DNA from: Steinernema hermaphroditum
Taxonomy: Eukaryota > Nematoda > Chromadorea > Rhabditida > Steinernematidae
Direction of reading: 5' to 3'
Length of the DNA: 64,000 nucleotides
Assembly: GCA_030435675.1 (NCBI GenBank)
Contig: CM059622.1
Location: 3,596,001 to 3,660,000 of the forward strand
In this document: piece after piece, positions 1-9,955 of the stretch
Layout: each line of letters opens with the position of its first letter
Position numbering within the stretch: the stretch's first letter is position 1
Program-made: the position numbers and the translations under genes
Notes under the pieces: model-generated
Database searches by the model: none
What the model saw: only the letters and a program-made list of their open reading frames with translations
Told to the model about the DNA's origin: nothing

Positions 1-856
1 CAGAGCAAAGATCATATACTTTAAATTCATTAGGAATCACAAGTTGGTCCAAAGACGTGGGAGCAGGCGGAGCTCGTTTCGCAGCAGATTTACGTGCTCG
101 ATGTGCAATCATCCGTAGAGCACTCTTGTGCGGAAGTGCGCTGAGCACGGCACGACCAGGTTTTGCTGCTGCCATACATTCCATCCTTAGTTGTGCCGGG
201 GTTTCCATCGTAGATGCCGCACGATCTTTAATCATATTCACGATCTTCTGAGCCTCACAGCGGGCAACGGCCGAATCATGGTTGTGATTTTGCAAAAGAG
301 CGGCAACCTGTAAGAGACGAGTACAGTAACCGCAGTACATTAACCCACGTACCTCTCCGCTCGTTGTTGATAAATGAAGCCGCGCCTTACATCGTGATAC
401 GGCACGCTGGTCACATCTCCAGAAGACCACATCTCCAGAGGCACTGGTTCTGTCGCGTATGTACATATGCCCATCAAAACACAACTTCTCCTTCTTGCGC
501 TCAGTTTGCACAAACTGCGGCCGACCCAAAAAAGTAGTACTGGAAGCAGGAAAAGCTCCCCAGGGTGCCAGGTCCTCCTCAACGTCTGAAAGTCGCAAGA
601 ACAGAGTTACTCAAAGTCAATTATCTTAGGCACCTCCGTCCTGCTGGCCGGGCACGTCGCTGGAAGCAGTACCGGAGGATGAAGCTGCTTCTGTCGTCGA
701 ATCCGCTGTCGTCACTATCACGGTTGTTGCCGGAATCAAGCTGAAAGACACTCGAACAGCGATTCGCAAATTCGCCAACCTTTCAGACGACTGAACTTCT
801 GTGGAACTTCCTTGTTCAGTTGTCGCCCCGAACGCAGCAAAAACCGAAGCAAACAT
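1..856 (-). CDS. FLYWCH zinc-finger / MULE-type protein, 5' part (runs off the window edge)
   Basis: Read on the minus strand with three exons: about 634-856, 353-585 and 1-307, joined at GT/AG sites with phase kept. The middle exon holds a FLYWCH-type finger: a phenylalanine-led start, FDGHMYIRDR, then FWRC, then CKARLH. The His pair HNHD follows in the next exon. The last exon has the region that follows FLYWCH in nematode Mutator-like transposases and their domesticated relatives (IKDRAAST, then LPNEFK-like IPNEFKVYD). FLYWCH domains bind DNA. The window ends before any DDE domain, so transposase versus host regulator cannot be decided. The 5' exon is Ala/Ser/Thr rich and unlike known families. 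Its start is uncertain: the frame stays open through the upstream minisatellite, and the ATG at 856 is only the first reasonable one outside it. Family assignment is good; start and first exon are weak. Confidence 0.6.
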
Positions 857-956
857 AACAGCGAAGCAAAAAAGAGCAGAAAATGACGCGTAAGCTCCGA
901 AGAACGCAAAAACAGCGTCTCCGAAACGTTTTCGTGCCGGGAGCCAGTCTCGCGTC

Positions 957-1094
957 AAATCGTTCGCGGCAAATCGTTCGCGGCAAATCGTTCGCGGCAA
1001 ATCGTGCTCGCGGCAAATCGTGCTCGCGGCAAATCGTTCGCGGCAAATCGTTCGCGTCAAATCGTTCGCGTCAAATCGTTCGCGTCAAATCGTT
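957..1094. repeat. 14-bp minisatellite (AAATCGTTCGCGGC)
   Basis: About ten head-to-tail units of AAATCGTTCGCGGC. Two units are 16 bp (AAATCGTGCTCGCGGC), and the last units have GCGTC in place of GCGGC. The change of variant from one end to the other suggests growth by local slippage or unequal exchange. It lies next to the 5' exon of the FLYWCH gene. Confidence 0.93.
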
Positions 1095-1339
1095 ACGCAC
1101 TCTGATTTGATACGGGCTGGGTTCCGACGCGACCCACTTGAGATACACCGTATAGCGGAGAGCGCCGCGCTGTTGCTTAACTTTTGTTACCTGTTCATTT
1201 TTGTTGCTAACCTGTTGCTGTTTTGCGGGTTTATTTTGTGTTATAAACTAACGCCCATTTCTCTCGTAAATCAAGTTCCGCGTGGCGAGCCACCACTTCA
1301 TCGGGGTTTGCCGAAGCCATCACGACAACAGGGCACACA

Positions 1340-1460
1340 TGAAATCTGTAGACATGAGCCGAAGCCTAAGCGTAAACCGAGTCTGAATGTTCAGCCATGC
1401 GCAAAAACGAATGCGGTGCTCGCCTGTGGCTCGCTCGCAACTTTAAATATCTAGACGCCC
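1340..1460. repeat. Dispersed repeat, copy 1 (CATGAGCCGAAGC family)
   Basis: The segment starting CATGAGCCGAAGC is found again in diverged form at about 40960-41060 (inside intron 1 of lectin gene B) and more weakly at about 42760-42850. Shared blocks include ATGAATGC-like and TCGCCTG(T/C)GGC motifs. No coding content or terminal repeats are seen, so the class is unknown. Confidence 0.5.
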
Positions 1461-1628
1461 AGATGAAAAAAGTGATTCTGTTCTCTCACTTAAACGGGTT
1501 TTTGTCGCTTCTCCCTAATTGAGCCGAAGATCGACATCAACGGTCGTTGCTTTCGTGCGCTTATACAGACGTCTCGCAAGGCGTAGACCTTTGATACAAG
1601 AAAATAAACGTATAAAGACTGAAAAATT

Positions 1629-1730
1629 CCACCGATACCGTAATGCAAGCTGGAATCCCGTGATTGAGAACGAATCGAATTTTTAGATAACAGATTTTAT
1701 CCAAATTACAGTCGATGATAGTAATCAATT
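1629..1730. repeat. Dispersed repeat pair, copy 1
   Basis: A stretch of about 100 bp (CCGATACCGTAATGCAAGC... CAAATTACAGTCGATGATAG) is repeated in diverged form at about 9848-9940, where CAAATTACAATCGAAGATAG follows the same upstream blocks. Both copies are noncoding. Confidence 0.6.
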
Positions 1731-1886
1731 ACACAGTCCCACGTGCTCCACTAAGGCCGTACCTTTTTGCAACAAAAAACACTAAATCGGTGACAAAGGA
1801 TTACGAATGTCAAAGACAATCGAGACGCTTGCTCCAATTCTCCAGAAATTTGAAGTCGACAATTTTCATAAAGTTTCATTCGTGGG

Positions 1887-2620
1887 ATGATGAGACGAGG
1901 GGTCTACGGGTGTGTCAGAACATTGCCAGGCGGAGGCCGGCTAAGTTCAACCACTAAGTCCCCAACTACTCCAAACCCTATTACAAATGAACCTACTACA
2001 ACGCTAAACGATGTGCATTCCACTGAATCGTCGACCACTACCACTGAGATGTCCATAACACCAACATCGACAACTGCGCCGCCAACAACTACTTCATCCG
2101 CTTTATATCCAGACTTTCCTGGTCTTTTCCTTTCACAGACGTCCGACTCAATAAGCTTATGGTACGATCTGGACAGACCTGAGAAGAAAAGTAATGTTTC
2201 ATACGTCATCTGTTCGAGAACATTTCAGGGCTTCAATGTGCACATGGAGAGTATGTTGTCTACAGGCAGGAAACGCAATCTTTAGGAGCCTCATGCAAAA
2301 ATAAAAAAAACATTATGTGTTTGTGCAGCCAAACAAAAATGTTTCCCCTAGTTGATAGGTATTTGGCATGCAGACCGTACAAATTTTTAAAATTGCAATC
2401 TTTAGTTCGATGTGTCGTTTATTATGTACCGGGAGACAACGATCCAGCACCCCCTTTTGTAGAACTCCAAAGAGATGTGAGGTTTGCACCAGTAGATCAC
2501 CTTATATATGTCGATAGTGAGGAAGATTGCCATTCGATCAAAGTCGATAAAAGCGGATGCATGGATGTCGATGGAGAAAGTAAGCCCTTGAGTGATGTTC
2601 TTTGTCGTTACTTAATTTAA
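1887..2620 (+). CDS. Thr/Ser-rich predicted protein of unknown family
   Basis: Two exons, to 2250 and 2286-2620, join in phase across a 35-nt intron (2251-2285, GTATGT...TTTAG). The joined protein has a Thr/Pro/Ser-rich stretch of about 60 residues, which looks like an O-glycosylated stalk. It is followed by a Cys-containing region (CSRTF, CKNKKN, CLCSQT, CRPYKF, EEDCHS, SGCMD) ending in DVLCRYLI. The 5' end is unclear: no signal peptide is seen in the listed frame, and an upstream exon may be missing, with candidate acceptors just before the Thr-rich part. I do not recognise the family. The even Cys spacing and Thr-rich stalk suggest a secreted or surface protein, but this is inference. Confidence 0.45.
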
Positions 2621-2639
2621 ACACTTATTTCAGATCAAA

Positions 2640-4075
2640 TTAAGTCTCCATAAACACCTGCCGCACATCATGACGTCAGTCTGCTTTAAAATATTAAAAC
2701 AACTCCCTAGCCCGTCCAATAATTGTCCGAGAGGCAGATTTAACATGTTCACACGCGTGTTCATTGTCATACCCATCTGACACAAACACTAACTTTTAAT
2801 AAATTAAACACGAAGACAATTACAAAAGAAACATCGCTGAATCCGATTGCTATATCTACGCTAAACAGGTCCATTATACCTAGCTGAACCTCGGATCCTA
2901 TAGGATCCAAAATCCCTTGTGATCAAAACGACCCTTCCGATTTCGGTTTCTCGTTGCACCTCATACAGTATGGTCCTTCGACTAAAAACGCTCTATACCG
3001 TTCGAAAGAGCGTCGAAAATGACAGCAGTTAGCTTGTATTCCGAAATCAGTCGGCAAAAAATTTCAAAATTTTCCGAGACAAAATACAAAAGTGTCTAAT
3101 TTCACCGGTCTATGTATAATGATATAATGATATGATATCCAAAACTTGCTCGCCAAACAATCGGCGTGCGACTCTTCTGCCACAAAAGTCCAGGCCGATC
3201 GCGCCACGCGGTTTGCAAAATTCCGAGAATATACGCGCGCTCTGTTGCACGCCGCGTATACCGATATCCGAACACAAAAAAACTCCGGTTTCGACGGAGC
3301 GAATAACCGAAAAGAGCTGCTCCGTTTCCGACGCAGTCAGCTCACACACAAGTCGTTCCTACCGCGGGTACGACAACAGAAATACAACCGAGAGATCTGC
3401 CTTTTCGGTGAGAATTCCGACAGTTGACAATCCCCAACTTCCCTCAAGACGACCGCAATCAAACACAACCAACTTTATCACAACAACGGCGATGAATCGA
3501 ACAAAACTCGAACGACTCTCTATTAAAACAACGAATTAAAAACCCAATTCTTCCGGTCCCGCAACGCTGAGTACCGTTACCGCTTTTCCACTCGCTTGTT
3601 CCCGTGAATGCCGTTCGTTCGTCTTCGTTTCCCGCGCTTTTCCATACGTATCTTATCCGAAACCACCAATAAAGCTCGCTGCAGCCTCTTTCAGCGATAA
3701 ACCCTGTGGAATCTGTGATTCCTCCGACTTCCAGAGGGAATTTGGACGTGAAGCGCGCCGCCACCCACCGGTTGGACATCTACACCACGCCAAGGATGAA
3801 GCCGGCTGGAAAGTGACATCCTCTGTCCGTCTATTCCTCGGTGTCCTGCAAGGCGGAATGTCTTTGATTCGGGAATAAAGTCAAAAAGTCAAAAGTCCGT
3901 CCCTTCGGACACTTTCTGAGAGTCTTGTCAGATGGCACACCCCGTGACACTTGTGCGTCCCCCGGCTTCCAGAGGGAATTGGGACACCCGGAAGCCGTAG
4001 TTCCACCACCGCTGACAACAAAATGTCTGACGCCAGGAATCCGACTGAGTGAGAAGTCAACCCGAAGGTCGCCGA
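2640..4075. other. Intergenic, no gene recognised
   Basis: Several overlapping open frames occur between 3110 and 3780, but none shows a family motif, splice support or convincing composition. A short block around CTTCCAGAGGGAATT is present twice (about 3730 and 3967), hinting at an old repeat. Confidence 0.5.
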
Positions 4076-4106
4076 CCAGGGATGTGCGGAAATAAAATTT
4101 TGTTAA

Positions 4107-4255
4107 ACGGAAACGGAAACGGAAATTTGGGGTCCGTGCAAACGGAAACGGAAACGGAAACGGAATTTTTCGGTCGAGCAAAACGGAAACGGAAACGGAA
4201 ACGGAAATCGCCGAAAAACGCGGAAATTTCCGTTTTGCGGAAACGGAAACGGAAA
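4107..4255. repeat. (GGAAAC)n hexamer array, subterminal in hAT 1
   Basis: Four clusters of direct GGAAAC repeats separated by short spacers (TTTGGGGTCC, TTTTTCGGTCG and similar). It sits just inside the presumed hAT terminus. Clustered short subterminal motifs are where hAT transposases bind, so this may be a binding array rather than a chance microsatellite. Confidence 0.85.
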
Positions 4256-4286
4256 TAAATAACGGTTTAACAGAACAAAACAAGTA

Positions 4287-6620
4287 TTATCTATAGCCCA
4301 ATATAGCAATGTTTGAGTGCAGGAACAGCAGCTTCTCAACTGTTTCATCAGAAAGTCGGGTCCTAAGGTCAGTAATTGTTAATCCCGCTGCGGAGAAGAG
4401 CCGCTCAGATTCAGCTGACGTTGCAGGACAGCTTAAGTGGCTGAAGGCGAGATTCCTGAGCAAAGGGAACTTGACCTGCGTTACTTGAGATGACCAAAAT
4501 TCATATGGATCGCTCGTCGGCCTCGGTGGAATTGCGAAGTATTCGTCAACTTCCTGGAAATGTAACGAATTTGATGAATCGTTGTCGCTATTACGCACTC
4601 ACATGTCGTGCCTTAGCCTTGGCATCAGCAACGTCAGGGCTTGGACTAGGCGTCAATTTCATCGGCTCCTCTTCCAAGAAGGTAGTAAACGGATCCACTA
4701 TATCAAGCTTCGGATTCGGCGACTGTTCTCCTTCAGAATTTACGGCATCATTTCGTCCGCCCTCGTCTTGTGCTTCTGTCTCGAGGAACTGCTTCAAAGC
4801 GAGATCCTCGGCTAGCATATTAGCATAGCGCGTTACGAATATACCGAGGGTATCGTACTTACTCGTTTTTCATCAGGTGCGTCGAAAAATCCGGCCTTGA
4901 AACGGGGATCTAGCAGAGTCGCAAGGTCCATTTTCTTCCCAAACGGAGTCCTATGCATTTTTGCGATGCGCTTCTCGATGCCCGCTAGAACCGATCGTTT
5001 CGCTATCGACAAACTGTCTTCGGCATCTTCTGGCACTGACATCCTCTGATGCTTCAAGACATGAATGATCGGCAGTACTGTCGAGACAGAGGCCTTGTAT
5101 CGCCCTTGGACAAATGTCGTCACTTCACTCAGTGGGCGTAACAGATCGATTAACTGATCGGTAAGTGCCCAATCAGAATGTGAGAGCTGCGGATATCTGA
5201 AGGCATGAAACGAATTATGAGTATTACATGTTAACCGTACTTGGGATGGTCCAGCAGGAACAAATCCACGGCTCGCTTGTTGTCTCTGTAGCGCTTTAAC
5301 ATGTCGTATAACGAGGTCCACCTGACATCGATACACTGGAATGGAACCTTGGTTTTAAAGTTAATTAGATCAAGAACATACGGGAAGAAGGCACCGATCC
5401 GGAAGTTCGCAATCTGCAAGACACTGCTTAAAGGCGTCGTTGCTCTTGTCGCTCTTGCGAACTTTCCTAACGATCGTCTTCATAGATGTTATTAATCCAT
5501 TTGCTGCGGGATAAGTGGCGATAGCTTCTTTGACGGCAAGGTGAATGATGTGTGCGAAACAGTGTCCGCTGTCAACACCAAGAACCGAAGCGGTCGCGAC
5601 CATGGCGCTCGCACCGTCTCTCATCATGCAGAATACCTGAAAGTAATTGAATTTGGGAACATGATTTGCGATTTATCAGTTTACTTTTTCTTTCGGGATG
5701 CTAAACTTATTGAGACAGTCGCTTAACAGGCCACCCATGTTCTCCGCAGTGTGTCTTCCTTTCAGAGGAATCGCACCGACAATCAGAAAGCGTGGAGCCA
5801 TTGTCCCCGTATCGAGGAAATGGGCCGTAAGACTTAGGAAACTGTGCGTGTTTTCCGAAGAGCTCCAGCCGTCTGCAGTAATGGAGAGAGAATGTGCCTG
5901 ACGCAGTTCTGCCTTCACCTTCTCTACATACTCGATGTATAGATTCGGAATCGCTGTCCTCGAGAAGTGGGTCCTGCTTTTCAGCCTGTAGCGAGGCTGC
6001 AGATTCGCAATGAGATTCCTGAACATGTGTCATGCGATTTCTAAGTATTTTAGTGTTAACCGACCTAAATCCCACGCTTTCCACAAATGATATGGGCAAG
6101 ATAGCCGTCGAGATCATCTGCGCAACACATCGGTCGATTTTCAGCGTCAGTTCGCCGTCGGTGTCCCACGCCTTGAGCGCTATGTCGACTTTGTGCGACG
6201 AGGTGGCGTCCTAAATTGCCCTCAACTGGATAGGCAGGATAACGTGAATATACCGCTTTTTGCTTCTTATTAGGAGGCTCAGTGGACTTTGATAGCGGCT
6301 CAAATGGTAGTTTCATTTGTTTGGAAGTAGATCTAGCCAAGGCCATCTTCCTTCTCTCGGCTTCTTCCTTTTCTCTGACGATCTAAAAGGGAGTAGTAAC
6401 GGGCATAGTTTGTGGATTAAAGGTGGATTACCTCATCGAACACTGATTTATGATAAGCTTTCAGATGATGTCGCATCGTGTTGGTGCCACTCGATGGAAG
6501 TGTTATTTCAGAGCGCTTTGCACTCGGACACTCCTCTATCAGGCATTTTAGGAAGCCCGTATTCATCAACTCAAAATATTTGCTATATTTGCTGGTACGC
6601 TTCCGAGCAGATGCGAGCAT
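4287..6620 (-). CDS. hAT transposase (BED finger, hAT RNase-H core, hATC dimerisation domain)
   Basis: At least eight exons separated by introns of about 45-50 nt; most junctions keep phase. The ATG at 6620 is chosen because the frame upstream starts without ATG. N-terminus: BED-type finger (CLIEEC then HHLKAYH). Next comes a KKQK basic patch, an exon starting DATSSHKVD, then the core with SITADGWSS (first catalytic Asp), GHCFAHIIHLAVKEA (CxxH insertion motif) and DVRWTSLYDML. LLDPRFK precedes the last exon, which carries the C-terminal dimerisation motif (SAESERLFSAAG, RTRLSDETVEKLLFL). Clean in-phase splicing and no obvious stops suggest a young, possibly functional copy. The junction near 4810-4850 was the hardest to place. 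Confidence 0.82.
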
Positions 6621-6961
6621 CGAAGTCGCCAAAGTAAGGCAAACGCCCCGAGAAGTAGAAGATCCGCCGCCATTTCCGGAGTTTCGCCGATTCCCAGATG
6701 CCCCGTGAAGTGCGCCGTCTCCGACCGGTTTGCGATTTCAAAACTTTTAAATTTGCAATAACGTCGGATGAAAAGGAATAAAGAGCGTTTCCATGTGAAA
6801 TTAACCAGCAAAATCGCCAGGACCATGGCGAAGATCTTTTTCTGTTTGATCTCTTTTATTCCCAAAGAAAATGCTACATTGCTAAATGTTAAAAATATGT
6901 CTCACGCATCACAAATAAATACAAGACTGCGCATGGCGAAGATGCGTCTCTTTCGGAGCTC

Positions 6962-8583
6962 TCAATCGCGAGAGTCGTATTTGCTAGTCGAACAAAAGGC
7001 GTAGCGAATAGGCCGTAAGTAGTTAACATCGATCCAACTCCGATCAGGTCGACGCAGGGTGAAAATCTAAGAATGTGTGCTTGGGAAAGAGGAACATGTT
7101 GTTACTTCCGTTGATTGGTTCCCAAGAAGGTTATTCGGATCGCCAGGTGCCCATTTTGTGAATGTCGGCTCGCTGCCATCCACAGACCATCGGAAGTTGG
7201 TTTTGCCCCATTCGTGGCCTTCCGGGATGTGGAGACCAATTATTCCACCTGAGCTTCCTAAAGCTGTGTTCTGCTCCTCGTTTTCGATCTTCACCGGAAG
7301 GCTTTTCAAGTCCATGCATACCCTCATCATTTCTTTTTGATTTTGGGGCTTTTTCTCACCCTGAAGTGAAGATTCGGGTAAGTAAGGGAGGACAAACACT
7401 TACGAATTCAACGGCGCCGATACATTTTTGGAAGGCTTCGCTGTACTTGAAACCTTTTGGACAGCAGAATCTTCTTCCCTCCACTCGGTCCATCTCCGGA
7501 GGACAGCACACAGCTTCTCCATCGTGTCTTCCTCGGAAAGTCGTCCCATCAGGGCAGCAGTAAGGCTTCCCGCCATCTGTTCCCATCGTTTCTTCTTTTC
7601 GGCAACAAAACGTGTCACGCCGACAGCAAGATCCACTCTTCTTCCCGCAGCAGAATTCTCCGTCTTTGTCCTTCCACACCGCATGGAATTCCGGACAGTA
7701 CTCTTCTGTGCCGTCTTTCCTTGTGATGACTGCGGAGCAGCGATCTTTTCCATTGTCGTCGATAACCTTCTGATGCGGGGGGCAGTGACAGTCAACGTTC
7801 AGCACGTTGACCGCGTCACAGTGGCGCTTCTAGAAATGAAATACGTTCTTCGGGTGACGTGACAAGAAACCCACGATTTTGTGCAACTCCATGCACACTT
7901 TGTCCTCCTCCTCACATTGACTTATCCCCTCGAGAATCTGTCGGACTGAAAACAGGGCTCTATGACGTCTTCCGAACATTCCAAATTTCTTTGACTGCTG
8001 CATCGTTCGAATCTCTAAGGCGGCAAGACACCAGTAGCCTACCGGCGGTAAACGTTTGTAAGCGTGAGCTGTCGGGTTCGGTTTCCATCTGGGTTTATTG
8101 TGTGGGTGTTTTCCCCGTGCGCACGGAAAAAAACACACAAACAAACCATCGGACCCGTCGGTTCTCCGTTTATATATAGGGGATGCTTAAAATATAAAGA
8201 ATTGCCTCACCCGTTCGTCCGCTCGGACATTGCTTCGATGCGGTGATCCTTTTATCCAGGAGATAGTAGTGCACAAAAGGGTCCAAGTTCTCCTCAATCG
8301 AGACGAACTTCGTGATCAAACCACAATACTCGCCAGTCCCGTTGGCGGTGTGAGTGAGGGCGATGGCTTTATTGCGGTGGGCCATCCTGCCACATTCATC
8401 GAGATTTCTCGCCTGAAACTCTCTGTAGATCGGTCCCGCAACTTTGCTTCCTATGAAGCTGTAGCGATAGATGGGATCAAAAGACTCAGTGGCCTAAACT
8501 CTTCAACCCTAACACCTGCATCTCAGTCATGGACTAACCGGTAGGACCCAGAGAAGGAGGAGAAAAGGCTTCCAGATAGCCAT
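6962..8583 (-). CDS. Lectin-family gene A: secreted CC-repeat / C-type lectin-like protein
   Basis: Six exons (8539-8583, 8211-8493, 7875-7945, 7404-7829, 7106-7360, 6962-7066) give 394 residues in one frame. It starts with a signal peptide (MAIWKPFLLLLWVLP). The N-terminal module shows YSFIGSK, DECGRMAHRNKAIAL and HYYLLDKR. A short Cys module (SQCEEEDKVCMEL, RHCDAVN) leads into a CC-rich block with FCCG, SCCRR, FCCRK, YCCPDG, VCCPPE and FCCPKG, ending in FQKCIGAVEF. The C-terminal part is a C-type lectin-like fold: RVCMDL, GLHIPEGHEW, FRWSVDGSEPTFTKW, PGDPNN, then SWIDVN and a final Cys in AFCSTS. Canonical Ca-binding EPN/QPD is DPN here and the ND pair is weak, so sugar binding is doubtful. 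Likely an extracellular defence or matrix protein. Intron 2 holds a SINE-like repeat. Confidence 0.85.
8030..8195 (+). repeat. SINE-like repeat with hairpin tail, copy 1
   Basis: Lies in intron 2 of gene A. It has a Pol III B-box-like GGGTTCGGTTTCC followed by a tail that folds on itself (GTGTGGGTGTTTTCCCCGTG against GCACGGAAAAAAACACAC), then GGACCCGTCGGTTCTCC and TTTATATATA. The same order is seen at 44600-44785. The 5' part also resembles 50420-50490 and the 3' end resembles 48760-48795. Confidence 0.65.
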
Positions 8584-8679
8584 AGTTGAGAATCTGGAGT
8601 CGAGGCCGCACAGGCACAAGAAACCCCTTCGAATGAGGAGAGGAAGCAGGATGTCCTCGGCAACGGCCAAAGGAGGTTC

Positions 8680-8830
8680 TTTTGTCCCCAGCAACGGGGC
8701 AACAGCCGAATCTGGGTCGTTATACTTTCGTTTATGGGCCTGAGCGGAACATGAAACATAACGGATGCGAAGCACCTTTTTCGACTTAGATACAGTTGCC
8801 ACAGGAAGGAAAGATTTTCGTCGATATTCG
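8680..8830. repeat. Dispersed repeat upstream of gene A, copy 1
   Basis: Blocks CCGAATCTGGGTCGTTA, TTTATGGGCCTG and CTTAGATACAGTTGCCAC recur in the same order at about 9615-9740. The two copies flank the tRNA-like tandem pair. This region is just 5' of gene A and may include its promoter. Confidence 0.6.
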
Positions 8831-9169
8831 GCGTACATATTCATGTTTCTTTTTTTCCAAGGAGAGGCGAGGGGCTGATCCCGGAGACGGCGGAACACAG
8901 CGAACCCATCTTCAGCTCGGCTGGCGGCGTGGACGGCGGAGTTGTGGAACACTGTCGCATCTGTGTGTGGAGCGGGCGAAACGCGGAGCACAGCGATTTT
9001 TACCTCTTGGATCATAACTAATTTATTTTCCCTACACACCCTATTAATATACTTAGGCAGCAAGAGTGCGATAAAACGAAATGATACAGGCCGTTTCGCT
9101 CCAGCACCTCAGGACCCGGGCTAACTGAATCTGCAAAAGTGACGATCGAAAGTGGTGGATGGGGTGACG

Positions 9170-9238
9170 GAGAGACTGGCGCAGTGGTCTAAGGCGCGCG
9201 CCGCGCGGAGGGTCACGGGTTCGATCCCCCCGGCTCTC
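9170..9238 (+). ncRNA. tRNA-like Pol III unit, copy 1
   Basis: A 69-nt unit with an A-box (TGGCGCAGTGG), a B-box (GGTTCGATCC) and a T-run terminator immediately after it. The ends can pair (GAGAGAC with GGCTCTC, one mismatch), and GCGC/GCGC can form a D stem. No proper anticodon stem forms, and the T stem has two mismatches, so I do not assign an amino acid. It is a tRNA pseudogene or a tRNA-derived Pol III unit. Confidence 0.55.
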
Positions 9239-9438
9239 TTTTTTTTCTTTTCGCCTATTTTCACTTTCTTTTCGTTTCTCTTCTATTTCCCCCACTTCTG
9301 ACCGGTTCTCACGTACCTACCGTAGCCCGGCTCTCTTTCAGCTTCGATTTTTCGCCGTTTGTGTAGTTTTGACGGGGACGCTCCAGCACCGCAGGACCCC
9401 GGTCATTCGAAAAGCCAAAAGTGGTGGATGGGATGACG

Positions 9439-9507
9439 GAGAGACTGGCGCAGTGGTCTAAGGCGCGCGCCGCGCGGAGGGTCACGGGTTCGATCCTCCC
9501 GGCTCTC
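9439..9507 (+). ncRNA. tRNA-like Pol III unit, copy 2
   Basis: Almost identical to the unit 269 bp upstream (one change, CCCCC to CTCCC in the T arm), with the same T-run terminator. Flanks are also duplicated (AAGTGGTGGATGGG before, TCTGACCGGTTCTCACGTA after), so a tandem duplication of about 270 bp made the pair. The unit itself is better conserved than its flanks. Anticodon not assignable. Confidence 0.55.
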
Positions 9508-9519
9508 TTTTTTTTCGCC

Positions 9520-9955
9520 TATTTTCTCTTTCTTTTCGTTTCTCTTCTATTTTCCCCAACTTCTGACCGGTTCTCACGTATCTACCTAATCCATCTACTT
9601 AAAGGGGTCCCTCCGTCCCCGGCAACTGCCGAATTTGGGTCGTTACACTTTGCGATAACTTGATTTATGGGTCTGCGTGGAAAATGAAATATGTCTAATG
9701 TGAAATGTCCCTTCTGGCCTAGATACGGTTACCACCAAAAGGACACTATGTGCCCACGTTTCTCGCTGTCGAAGGCAAGCTACTACCCTTCGTCTGAACC
9801 TACTGTAAGATGAACAACTCTTCTCCTAAAACCTCTTTAACCGATTTCATCGATACTGTAACCCAAGCTGGAACTCCGTGAGAACGAATTGAATTTTACA
9901 GCATTTTATGCAAATTACAATCGAAGATAGTAAATAGTAATGAATAGTACAGTAG
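9520..9955. other. Intergenic: repeat copies only
   Basis: Holds the second copies of two dispersed repeats (about 9615-9740 and 9848-9940; first copies at 8680-8830 and 1629-1730). No gene is seen. Confidence 0.55.

Larger units (their letters stand above)
4077..6720 (-). mobile_element. hAT-superfamily DNA transposon 1
   Basis: Contains a complete-looking spliced hAT transposase on the minus strand. The low-coordinate end starts CAGGGATGTGCGG, a hAT-like terminus, and is followed by a subterminal hexamer array (4107-4255). I could not find the matching inverted terminus upstream of the start codon, so the outer right border (about 6720) is a guess. Confidence 0.6.

Noticed and set aside
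3132..3539. Open frame of 135 codons on the plus strand
   Set aside because: Overlaps open frames on both strands in a simple, basic composition and has no motif; probably chance.
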